Source: Candidatus Moraniibacteriota bacterium (GTDB taxonomy: Bacteria; Patescibacteriota; Minisyncoccia; Moranbacterales; DUUL01). Taken from it: a DNA stretch of 21,649 bases. Shown here in pieces: positions 6,658 through 13,474 of this stretch (position 1 is the first letter of the stretch; every line of letters begins with the position of its first letter). Location: NCBI GenBank assembly GCA_018399935.1, contig JAGYNP010000024.1, forward strand, positions 1 through 21,649, given 5' to 3'. The notes beneath the pieces are model-generated. The model saw nothing but the letters and a program-made list of their open reading frames with translations, was not told the origin of the DNA and searched no databases. A program made the translations under genes and the position numbers.

Positions 6658-8034
6658 CTATTTACTCTTCTTCAATTCAAATTTCAAATCATTTTTTAAA
6701 ACACCTTTTTGACTGTACTCTTCTTCGGCAGTTTTAAGATTAATCGTCACTGGCACATCACCCACTCCTGATTGTTTTTGAATTAAAAGTTTATAATTAT
6801 CTCTTAAATTTTCTGGTAAAGTATAAACTATTTTAGCTCGAGTTTGATTGTTCATAATAGTATGACAGATAAAACCAAAATAGTTTTTATTATGAGCTTC
6901 TTGAATATTAGGGTAACTAACCATCTCCCTAGAAACTAATTCTGAACCCTTGGAAGTATAAACTCTTAAATAAGAATGATAATCAGTAGTTCGCCAGTCA
7001 CCAATAGTGGCATTATGAGTATAAATAATTTCTAAAGTAGCTGTCGGTTTTTCAGCTGTCAAATCAACACTATAAATCATCTCTCTGTCCATATAATAAT
7101 CAGATTTCAAAGCTCCCAAATTAGCATCCACCGCCATTAAATAATCTCCGTCCCATTCTTGATTAATTTTTCCAGCCCAACCAACTTTCTCAGCTAAACT
7201 TTGTAATTCAGCATTTTCAAAATTAAATTGAATGTCTTTATTTCTTAACTCCTCTAAAGTTAATTCTGCTATTTTAGAAATATTAGAAATCGAACTTAAT
7301 CGATCAACAATAATAACTGCCATTTTTTTAAGAATCAATTTTCTATTAGTTGCATCTAAATCACCATTAATTAAATAAGCTTTTTCAACTTGTTCTTCCA
7401 ATTTCAAAATAGCATTTTCACTAGTATAAGTTCCTGGATAACCTGGAACCGTTACCGGTCCAGTGATTTCTAAAATATCATTTAAAACTGAAGCATTAAC
7501 CCCAATAACTCCATCAAAATTATCATTACCGCCACTTAAACGATAAAAATATTTAATTTTCTCGACACTAGCTGGAAAATCAGGAAAAAAATTAGAATCC
7601 CTAAATTTCCATTTTTTAATTTCCATCATTCTTTCAAATGGATAGGGTGCAGAAACACTAGCTGTAATTCTTTGATCCAATAAATTAGCGTCTTCTACGA
7701 AAAGAGAAGTTACTTCTCCGTTTTTCATTTTTAGAACAGCATACTGACCCAAAAAACCTCCTGTCGGTCGTAATTCCATATTATTTTGTAATAATATCAA
7801 ATATCTTCTTTCTACATCATCTTTTTGACTAAAATATTGGACAAATTTATCAATAGCTTGAATTTCATTTTTAGTATTTTGCTCTATTGGTAAAAGTTGA
7901 GTAATTTTATCCACTACTGAGAGTGAATTAATCAAGACCTGTTTTTTATCTACATCCCTAAAAAAATAAAAAGCGGTTGATATTAATAATAAAACTGCTA
8001 AAACCCCCAAAATAATTTTGCTTTTTTTTGTCAT
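6658..8034 (-). CDS. DUF4012-type membrane-anchored extracellular protein
   Basis: 458 residues. One TM helix near the N-terminus (about 6-25) is followed by a large domain. The block YLILLQNNMELRPTGGFLGQ (78-97) continuing into YAVLKMKNGEV is the hallmark of DUF4012, which I associate with CPR and Gram-positive bacteria and an unknown cell-envelope role. The DFPASVEKIKYFYRLSGG region and VIGVNASVLNDILEITGPV (about 165-200) fit the same family. The ATG at 8034 precedes MTKKSK and the TM helix directly. A good promoter (8093-8121) lies 59 bp upstream, so this gene is probably the first of the 8.0-4.4 kb series. It is divergent from the small plus-strand gene at 8515. Confidence 0.9.
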   Translation of the reverse strand: MTKKSKIILGVLAVLLLISTAFYFFRDVDKKQVLINSLSVVDKITQLLPIEQNTKNEIQAIDKFVQYFSQKDDVERRYLILLQNNMELRPTGGFLGQYAVLKMKNGEVTSLFVEDANLLDQRITASVSAPYPFERMMEIKKWKFRDSNFFPDFPASVEKIKYFYRLSGGNDNFDGVIGVNASVLNDILEITGPVTVPGYPGTYTSENAILKLEEQVEKAYLINGDLDATNRKLILKKMAVIIVDRLSSISNISKIAELTLEELRNKDIQFNFENAELQSLAEKVGWAGKINQEWDGDYLMAVDANLGALKSDYYMDREMIYSVDLTAEKPTATLEIIYTHNATIGDWRTTDYHSYLRVYTSKGSELVSREMVSYPNIQEAHNKNYFGFICHTIMNNQTRAKIVYTLPENLRDNYKLLIQKQSGVGDVPVTINLKTAEEEYSQKGVLKNDLKFELKKSK

Positions 8035-8092
8035 TTTTTTGTATTTTAAAGTAAAAATTTTTATAAAATTAAAATAAATCTAATACTTTTAA

Positions 8093-8121
8093 ATAATATC
8101 AAAAAATTAAACTGTTTTCAA
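8093..8121 (-). promoter_or_regulatory. sigma70-type promoter for the DUF4012 gene
   Basis: In minus sense TTGAAA (8121-8116), a 17-nt spacer, then TATTAT (8098-8093), five of six matches to TATAAT. Predicted start near 8086, giving a leader of about 50 nt before the ATG at 8034. Confidence 0.6.
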
Positions 8122-8174
8122 TAAAACTTTTTTATGTTAAAATTATTTTTGTGATTAAACTCATCTAAAATTTT

Positions 8175-8277
8175 ATTCTAACCAGTTGTTATTTGTTCCG
8201 CTAAATTAATTGTTTAAAAGATTTTTATTTAATCAACAAGAGGCTATTACGCTACACAAATAACAACTGGTTAGAAT
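8175..8277. repeat. 103-bp element bounded by perfect 22-bp inverted repeats
   Basis: The arms at 8175-8196 and 8256-8277 are exact reverse complements over 22 bp (outer end ATTCTAACCAGTTG) and enclose 59 bp without an ORF. It lies between two divergent genes, outside the DUF4012 promoter. No clear target-site duplication is visible. It could be a miniature mobile element, a recombination site or a structured transcript. Confidence 0.7.
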
Positions 8278-8354
8278 CTCAAATAAAAGTCTTTCAACAA
8301 TGACATTAGGCGAGTTAGTTTTTAAAACACAAAAATATCATAAATAAAAAATTA

Positions 8355-8378
8355 AATAATAATAATAATAATAATAAT
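8355..8378. repeat. (AAT)8 microsatellite
   Basis: Eight uninterrupted AAT units directly upstream of the structured leader of the plus-strand gene. Slippage could change the spacing of any promoter in this gap. Confidence 0.85.
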
Positions 8379-8386
8379 TAATATCA

Positions 8387-8506
8387 GGAATTAAATATTT
8401 AGATGCGATTCGAGACGGATTTGAGCAACGAGTGAGGCGCACTTACTTGGTGCGTCGAACGAGTAGCGGAAAATCCAACAAAGAAGTGCGCTAAATGGTT
8501 AATTCC
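8387..8506 (+). promoter_or_regulatory. structured leader RNA of the gene at 8515, with alternative folds
   Basis: GGAATTAA (8387-8394) pairs with TTAATTCC (8499-8506) and ATTTAG (8397-8402) with CTAAAT (8491-8496), giving a long outer stem. Inside, fold I has GGATTT (8417-8422) with AAATCC (8471-8476) and CGCAC (8438-8442) with GTGCG (8450-8454). Fold II pairs GCGCACTT (8437-8444) with AAGTGCGC (8484-8491), which excludes both inner stems of fold I. AACGAGT occurs twice (8427-8433 and 8458-8464). The region is clearly GC-richer than its flanks and ends 8 nt before the ATG. No known riboswitch class recognised. Confidence 0.6.
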
Positions 8507-8514
8507 CTCAACCC

Positions 8515-8889
8515 ATGAAAGACATTCAAGAGATTTTCAATGATCTAGAAGAGGTCAAAAAAACCCAAAAAGAAATTCAAACCGAATACAAAGATGCTTT
8601 AGTCAATGCCAATGAATACCAAGAAATTCAAGACCAAATAAAAGAGCTAACTGAGAAAAGAAAACAAATCCAAGGAATAGTTCAAGCTGAAATGGGTCAA
8701 CGATTTCAAGATTTAGAAATTGCCAAAGACCAACAAAAAGAACTAAAACAAATGCTTTCTGACATCGCTATGAGCAATTTAATGGATGGAAAATCAATTG
8801 AACTAAAAGACAACAACGATTCAGTCTATGAACCTCAGTTTTCGGTAACCTTCAAAAGAACCAATGCCAAAAGCATTAATGAAGAATAA
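8515..8889 (+). CDS. small coiled-coil protein of unknown function
   Basis: 124 residues, no signal or TM segment, so probably cytoplasmic. Residues 1-82 form a long charged coiled coil (KKTQKEIQTEYKD, QDQIKELTEKRKQIQ, KDQQKELKQMLSD). A conserved-looking tail with beta character follows (SNLMDGKSIELKD, YEPQFSVTFKRT). It is the only convincing plus-strand gene, divergent from the DUF4012 gene and convergent with rsmA. The folded leader reaches to 8 nt before the ATG and there is no Shine-Dalgarno (CCCTCAACCC precedes it). A clean terminator follows. I think similar small proteins occur in other CPR genomes, but I cannot name a family. Confidence 0.85.
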   Translation: MKDIQEIFNDLEEVKKTQKEIQTEYKDALVNANEYQEIQDQIKELTEKRKQIQGIVQAEMGQRFQDLEIAKDQQKELKQMLSDIAMSNLMDGKSIELKDNNDSVYEPQFSVTFKRTNAKSINEE

Positions 8890-8908
8890 TAAACTTCTTT
8901 CTGAATTC

Positions 8909-8939
8909 AAAAAAGCGTGTCAATACGATACGCTTTTTT
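8909..8939 (+). terminator. rho-independent terminator of the plus-strand gene
   Basis: AAAAAAGCGT (8909-8918) pairs with ACGCTTTTTT (8930-8939) around an 11-nt loop, 20 bp after the stop codon, ending in a T-run. Confidence 0.85.
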
Positions 8940-8960
8940 GATTCTAGGTAGCTCCTCCTC

Positions 8961-9148
8961 AAATTTATAATTTGTAATTTGTAATTTATAAACAATATCT
9001 AATATCTAATTTTAAATTTATAAACAACTTTTTTTGGATTCTCAAGAAGTTGTTGTTTGCACTAAATATTTCAATAATTTTTATTTTAAAATTAAATAAT
9101 TAAATAATTGAAAATTGTTTACAAATTACAAATTATAAATTATAAATT
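8961..9148. repeat. AT-rich imperfect inverted repeat of AATTTGT units in the gap before rsmA
   Basis: The arm at 8961-8995 (heptamer-like AATTTGTAATTTGTAATTTA units) is closely complementary to the arm at 9115-9148. Between them lies a hairpin, AACAACTT (9023-9030) with AAGTTGTT (9047-9054). This gap (8890-9196) separates convergent genes, so the hairpins may help terminate both. No gene is visible here. Confidence 0.6.
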
Positions 9149-9196
9149 CTCCTACTCACAATAACTTTTATTTATCACAACGGACAATTACTTTTT

Positions 9197-9982
9197 TCAA
9201 TCAAAAAAACCAATCGCCCTCCTCCACTCCTCCACCCCCAATTCCTGGGCTCTGGTTTTTCCATCAAATCCAATTTGCTTTAAAATCTTCTCCACTTCAA
9301 TTTTGTCTTTTTGCAAACCAGCCGAAAGATTGTTAACTAAAGTTTTTCTGGGACTAGAAAAACCAACTTTGATCAATCTGAAAAATTTCTTTTCTTCCTC
9401 TGGACTCAGACGATTTTCATTTTTCACTACTATTTTCAAAACAGCTGAATCAACATCTGGGACTGGATTAAATTTCTCTCGAGGCACAATTTCGACCATT
9501 TCTGGCTCTCCAAAATATTGAACTGACAAAGACAAAACTCCCAATTTCCCTGGTTTAGCACAAATCCTCTCCGCCACTTCTTTTTGAACCATCAAAACTA
9601 AAATGCTTGGTTGAAAAGAATTTTCTAAGAATAGTCTTAAAATTTTACCAGTTATATAATAAGGAATATTAGCCACCAACTTAAAATCTAAAAATTCTCT
9701 CTGAGTTAAAATCTCTTCCCAATCAACTTCCAAAACATCTCCAGCTAAAATTTCCAAATTAGGAGCCCTGAGACTGTTCTGGCAAAAACTGGCCAATTCT
9801 TCATCTTTTTCTATCGCCAAAACTCTACCGGCTCGGCAAGCCAAAGCCCTCGTCAAAAAACCTCGCCCTGGGCCGATTTCCACCACATTATCCTTTTCTG
9901 ATATTTCCCCCACTTCAATTATCCTATCAACCACCGCGGTGTCAATCAAAAAATTTTGCCCCAATGATTTCTTAGCTTTCAT
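9197..9982 (-). CDS. rsmA: 16S rRNA (adenine1518-N6/adenine1519-N6)-dimethyltransferase RsmA (KsgA)
   Basis: RsmA dimethylates two adjacent adenines in the last helix of 16S rRNA using S-adenosylmethionine, late in 30S assembly. Diagnostic blocks are KSLGQNFLID (5-14), motif I VVEIGPGRGFLTRAL (33-47), the acidic motif II end AIEKD (56-60), GDVLEVDW (81-88) and the catalytic NIPYYITGKI (105-114). The C-terminal VPDVDSAVLKI block and a helical domain complete the fold; 261 residues is normal length. It ends with TGA, which shows TGA is a stop here. The ATG at 9982 matches the family N-terminus. It lies about 200 bp downstream of thioredoxin with a palindromic repeat between them. Confidence 0.97.
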   Translation of the reverse strand: MKAKKSLGQNFLIDTAVVDRIIEVGEISEKDNVVEIGPGRGFLTRALACRAGRVLAIEKDEELASFCQNSLRAPNLEILAGDVLEVDWEEILTQREFLDFKLVANIPYYITGKILRLFLENSFQPSILVLMVQKEVAERICAKPGKLGVLSLSVQYFGEPEMVEIVPREKFNPVPDVDSAVLKIVVKNENRLSPEEEKKFFRLIKVGFSSPRKTLVNNLSAGLQKDKIEVEKILKQIGFDGKTRAQELGVEEWRRAIGFFD

Positions 9983-10067
9983 AATACTAAATTCAAAAAA
10001 ATTTGAAAAATTACCCCCAGAAATAAACCAGCAAAAAATCTGTCTTTAAAAAAGCTTTCCCTAAGCG

Positions 10068-10100
10068 TCACCCTCCTTTTTTAAAGGAGGGCTGGGGTGA
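10068..10100. repeat. CCCTCCTTT/AAAGGAGGG palindromic repeat
   Basis: CCCTCCTTT (10071-10079) pairs perfectly with AAAGGAGGG (10083-10091), and TCACCC with GGGGTGA can extend around it. It is the stronger relative of the element at 6580-6616. It lies in the thioredoxin-rsmA gap; in minus sense it lacks a following T-run, so a repeat is more likely than a terminator. Confidence 0.6.
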
Positions 10101-10182
10101 TTTTTAATTCAATACAAAAACGCTCAAAAGATATTTTAATTTTACTGAGGCTTAATTTCAAGTTCTTCTACAGAACTTATTC

Positions 10183-10506
10183 CTAATAATATTCTTTTAA
10201 AGTTTCAATTAGAGTTCCTTTTTCTCTTAGTCCGACCATAGTCTCTTTAACCTTTCCGTCTTTAAAAATTAATATAGTCGGAATACTCATCACCCCATAC
10301 TCTCCAGCAATATCATTCGCTTTTTCAATATCTAATTTTCCAACTATAGCCTTATCTTTTACATCTTCAGCCAATTCATTAACAATTGGACCTTGAATTT
10401 TACATGGACCACACCATTGAGCAAAAAAATCAACTAAAACTGGTTTCTCTTTAGAAGCTTCTAAAACTTCCTTTTGAAAATTTTCTCCATTAAACTCCAC
10501 ACTCAT
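10183..10506 (-). CDS. trxA: thioredoxin
   Basis: A 107-residue single-domain cytoplasmic thioredoxin, the usual family length. It keeps the active-site WCGPCK (31-36) after LVDFFAQ, the cis-proline motif GVMSIPTILIFKDGK (71-85) and the final glycine-containing helix (VGLREKGTLIETL). It reduces protein disulfides; its reductase is not in this window. No signal peptide. The ATG at 10506 fits the family start and has no Shine-Dalgarno. It stands between the GGDEF gene and rsmA with gaps of about 300 and 200 bp, so it is probably transcribed separately. Confidence 0.96.
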   Translation of the reverse strand: MSVEFNGENFQKEVLEASKEKPVLVDFFAQWCGPCKIQGPIVNELAEDVKDKAIVGKLDIEKANDIAGEYGVMSIPTILIFKDGKVKETMVGLREKGTLIETLKEYY

Positions 10507-10589
10507 AACTTTTTTTTAATTATTAAAACTACTTTGGATGACAGTTTTACCTATCTTACCAAAGCAAAAAAATACTTGAAAGTGATCTT

Positions 10590-10618
10590 ATTGTAACACC
10601 AAAAACTAAATTCAACAA
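10590..10618 (-). promoter_or_regulatory. possible promoter for thioredoxin
   Basis: In minus sense TTGTTG (10618-10613), a 17-nt spacer, then TACAAT (10595-10590). The -10 is good and the -35 is weak. The rest of the 10507-10809 gap holds no gene, only the 12-mer tandem repeat at its right end. Confidence 0.35.
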
Positions 10619-10767
10619 CAAATCAATAACCTAAAAATTCATCTGTTAATCCAACAGCCCTCAACTTAAAATTTTTTTTATTTTTTAATTCCGCCTCATT
10701 TCATCTCCTTTTAAAAATCAGAAGAAAATGAACTTTATAAATAATTTTTAAAATTTAACAAAAAAAA

Positions 10768-10803
10768 TTAAATACTGATTTAAATACTGATTTAAATACT
10801 GAT
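10768..10803. repeat. three perfect 12-bp tandem repeats (TTAAATACTGAT)
   Basis: Three exact copies in a row, 7 bp past the 3' end of the GGDEF gene. No function is evident; it fits the pattern of short tandem repeats in most gaps of this window. Confidence 0.9.
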
Positions 10804-10809
10804 TTTTTA

Positions 10810-12015
10810 TTATTCAATAATACCAGCTTCTTCGGCAATAGCCACATCTCTCAAAGAATCATACTCACCGTCATCTCGCAATTTTTTCTTCTCCACTTCT
10901 TTGATAAACTCCCAAACCAATTCGTCTCTGCTATAAACATCTCCACCAGACTTTTCAATTAATTCAGCAATCTGAGATTTATCAATTTCATAAGCCCCTT
11001 TTCCCAAATATTTTACCAACAAGTCATAGTGCTTGGCTTTTTCTTGGTCTTTGACTGTTCCATCTAGACGATAACCTTCTTGATACCTCTTCATTAAAAG
11101 AGGAATTCTTTTTTGAGCTTTAATCAAAAAAGCACGCTTGTCAGCCAACATCAACCAAATATTATTCAGTTCATTAAAAGCTTTATTTTTTTCAAAAAAA
11201 TCCCTAGCAGTTTCATTTTTAAAAAGTTTTCTAAAAACTTTCACCCCCTCAAAAAATCTAGCCGTTCCCACATCCAAATTAGGCTTCAAGCCATAATTAG
11301 CCAAATTAGAAACTTCACTCAAATTAGAAAAACTCTTTTCTAAATCTTCCATTTTCTCCTTGGCTTCCTTGATATCTTTGAACAAAAAAGTAAACTCATC
11401 CCCACCATACCGGTGACCATGTTTTTTAACTTCTTTGTCTTCTGCTACTGTCTTTCCTAATTCCGACAATAGAGCGTCTCCGGAAGTATGCCCATCTCGA
11501 TTGGCCAATGAAAGATAAGACAAATCAATCATCGCAATTGTTAAGTCAATCTTTTCCAATTCTTCAGCTTTTTGATCGTCTTTCAAAATTTCTAGCCATT
11601 CCTGGTCAGAAATATCTTTAATATTCTCACCCAAAATTTTAGAAAGTTCTTTGGGAATAGCCTCGGAGAAGAAATATTTTCTGGTCTTAAGATTAGTCAT
11701 ACTGTCAATTTTAGCTGACCGAAGTTCTAAAATTTTATCTTTCAAAAGTTCTCGGGTTTTCAAAAACAATTCTTTAACTTTTTTATTTTTTTCTAAATTT
11801 TCTTCTAAATTTTGATTGGCAAACTCTAAGTTCTCATCATCCAACTCCAAATCAGCTACTTTTTGTTGAATAGCTTTTTGATAATCTTCCTCGCTCAATT
11901 TTTCTTTCAGCCAACCCAGTTCTTTCTCGGCCAATTCTTTGAGACTTTGATTTTCTTTTTTTAGCTCTTCCTCTTTTGGTTTTTCGGGAGAATTGAAGTT
12001 ATTAAATTTTTCCAT
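10810..12015 (-). CDS. GGDEF-domain protein with N-terminal coiled coil (diguanylate cyclase-like)
   Basis: 401 residues with no TM segment, so cytoplasmic. Residues 12-100 are charged coiled coil. The GGDEF domain starts at DSMTNLKTRKYF (104-115), has the signature HRYGGDEFTFLF (201-212), and ends around ADKRAFLIKAQKR (291-303). About 100 further helical residues follow. In the substrate region (MIDLSYLSLAN, 162-172) the first metal-binding Asp and the guanine-contacting Asn remain, as does Asp180 of SGD, but the usual DxDxFK pattern is lost: the second Asp and the Lys are both Ser. About 35 extra residues sit between LDVGTA and ADKRA. It may make cyclic di-GMP or be a GTP/c-di-GMP sensor. 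The ATG at 12015 lies 10 nt after two hairpin repeats. Confidence 0.88.
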   Translation of the reverse strand: MEKFNNFNSPEKPKEEELKKENQSLKELAEKELGWLKEKLSEEDYQKAIQQKVADLELDDENLEFANQNLEENLEKNKKVKELFLKTRELLKDKILELRSAKIDSMTNLKTRKYFFSEAIPKELSKILGENIKDISDQEWLEILKDDQKAEELEKIDLTIAMIDLSYLSLANRDGHTSGDALLSELGKTVAEDKEVKKHGHRYGGDEFTFLFKDIKEAKEKMEDLEKSFSNLSEVSNLANYGLKPNLDVGTARFFEGVKVFRKLFKNETARDFFEKNKAFNELNNIWLMLADKRAFLIKAQKRIPLLMKRYQEGYRLDGTVKDQEKAKHYDLLVKYLGKGAYEIDKSQIAELIEKSGGDVYSRDELVWEFIKEVEKKKLRDDGEYDSLRDVAIAEEAGIIE

Positions 12016-12025
12016 TTTTACTTGC

Positions 12026-12114
12026 CCCGTTAGATTGTCCCAAACGAAGTTTGGGGCACTATCTAACTGGGGATTGTCCCGTTAGATCTGTTCTTAGAAT
12101 AATATCTAACTGGG
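12026..12114 (-). promoter_or_regulatory. two hairpin repeats (47-nt family) in the leader of the GGDEF gene
   Basis: Units at 12026-12071 (46 nt) and 12078-12114 (37 nt, inner part shortened). In gene sense both start CCCAGTTAGAT and end ATCTAACGGG, forming an outer stem. The proximal unit also has CCCAAAC-TTC-GTTTGGG inside and is very close to the proximal unit upstream of 4111. Its end lies 10 nt before the ATG, and GCAAGTAAAA is nearly the TCAAGAAAA found before the other gene. Confidence 0.7.
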
Positions 12115-12146
12115 ATTATTTATTTTTTAAGTTGTCTCTTGTTAAC

Positions 12147-12175
12147 ATAATACAACAAAAAGCAATCAACCACAA
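12147..12175 (-). promoter_or_regulatory. possible promoter for the GGDEF gene
   Basis: In minus sense TTGTGG (12175-12170), a 17-nt spacer, then TATTAT (12152-12147). Transcription would begin near 12140 and include both hairpin repeats in a leader of about 125 nt. Confidence 0.45.
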
Positions 12176-12299
12176 ATTTTTTTGAAAATCAAAACATACC
12201 TTGAAGATAACCGATAACTAACGACCGATGACTTTTAAAAAAACCTTTTATTCTTTTTTACCAAATCAAGTGCTTTTCCCTCAAATTTTATTTTTAATT

Positions 12300-13457
12300 T
12301 TATTTCTCCAAAACCACCACTTCTCGCCAAACTCTTTGATTTTTTCTTCCATAAATTATTGTTCCTCTTTTGGTTTTTTCTAATTTCAAATCAGCTGGAA
12401 TTTGATTTACTATCTTAAATTCACCTAATTCCAGATTTAAAAAACTTTTTTTTGTTTTTCTCAAAACTGGCCAAATCATAACTACTCGACCATTATTTTT
12501 TAAAACTTTTTGAAACTGAATTAAAGCCTGATTGTATAATTCTTCCAAAGACTTTTTAACTTTTTCCAAATCTTCCCCTTTTCTTTGTGGACCTAAAAAA
12601 GGTTCAGTTACGATCACATCTATCGATTTTTTCCCCAAATGACTACTTAATTTCCTTACATCAACTTTTTCAACTTCTATATTATTCTTTTCTTTAAATT
12701 GAAAATTATTTTTAGCCCATCTCAAATTTATTTGACTGTCTTTGATAGCTTTTTCTGAGAAATCAGTTCCGATAATTTCTCTTACTCCAATCAAACCAGC
12801 TTCCATTAAAATTGTCCCGGAACCACAAAAAGGATCCAGCAAAATTCTGTCAGTTTTTCCCTGCAAACCAATATTTAACATTATCTGAGCCAATTTAGGA
12901 GGAATCATTCCCGAGTAACTATCCCTCATTGGCCGACCATAATCTCGCCAAGAAAGTTTTTCGAAATCCTGAACTGCTCTGGTCACCCCCAAATATTTTT
13001 TGCCCTTTTCTTCAATTACCACAAAATCCGCTTCATTTTCAACCAACTTATTCTTACTAACAACCACACTTGAGAGATTAATCTCTCTGCTAATAATCCA
13101 CCGACTAGAAATTTTTCTACTTTTTAATTCCTTCTTAATTGCCATAGCAGTTCCTTTGAAATTCTTCCGCCCTTCTCCATAAAAAGAAAACCCGAATTTA
13201 TATTTACCCTCAAAATTTTCAGGTAAATATTTTTCAACTGCCTCTAACAAATCTGAATAATCTTTTTCCAAAAGTTCAACAATCTTGATTGTTCCCCCAA
13301 TTTTTTCAATAGCTTTTTGAACTTTAAATTCTTTTTTAAAATCAACCCTCAAAACTTCTTTGTTTATCAAAGAGTATTTTTCAGGTTGAAATTTATTTAA
13401 TATTTCTGCTATTGATAAGGCAAAATTATTGCCTAATATAAAAAAGTAAGAATACAT
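12300..13457 (-). CDS. TRM11-like RNA (guanine-N2) methyltransferase with THUMP-like N-terminus
   Basis: A 385-residue AdoMet-dependent methylase. The N-terminal half (about 1-160) has the layout of the ferredoxin-like/THUMP region of TRM11 and archaeal Trm-G10, which methylate G10 of tRNA. RDYGRPMRDSYSGMIPPKLA (171-190) is a family block before the catalytic domain. Motif I is LLDPFCGSGTILMEA (206-220), the acidic motif IGTDFSEKAI, and motif IV reads VTEPFLGP (283-290) where the family normally has (D/N)PPY. This substitution is odd, though I think TEPYLGP-like versions occur in CPR relatives. The target could be tRNA or another RNA. It starts 17 bp after the beta-helix gene, so the two are probably co-transcribed. 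No Shine-Dalgarno. Confidence 0.85.
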   Translation of the reverse strand: MYSYFFILGNNFALSIAEILNKFQPEKYSLINKEVLRVDFKKEFKVQKAIEKIGGTIKIVELLEKDYSDLLEAVEKYLPENFEGKYKFGFSFYGEGRKNFKGTAMAIKKELKSRKISSRWIISREINLSSVVVSKNKLVENEADFVVIEEKGKKYLGVTRAVQDFEKLSWRDYGRPMRDSYSGMIPPKLAQIMLNIGLQGKTDRILLDPFCGSGTILMEAGLIGVREIIGTDFSEKAIKDSQINLRWAKNNFQFKEKNNIEVEKVDVRKLSSHLGKKSIDVIVTEPFLGPQRKGEDLEKVKKSLEELYNQALIQFQKVLKNNGRVVMIWPVLRKTKKSFLNLELGEFKIVNQIPADLKLEKTKRGTIIYGRKNQRVWREVVVLEK

Positions 13458-13474
13458 AAAAAATTTAGTGGGAT

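Noticed and set aside
8175..8277. Integron attC site
   Set aside because: The ends resemble attC core sites, but the last base of the 7-mer does not fit GTTRRRY, the arms are perfectly symmetric without extrahelical bases, and there is no integrase or cassette gene.
8387..8506. tRNA or other known RNA gene
   Set aside because: No cloverleaf, T-loop GTTCRA context or CCA-ready acceptor stem; the pairing pattern matches no RNA family I know.
9303..9521. Plus-strand open frame inside rsmA
   Set aside because: Shadow of rsmA in another frame; RsmA motifs run through the same DNA.
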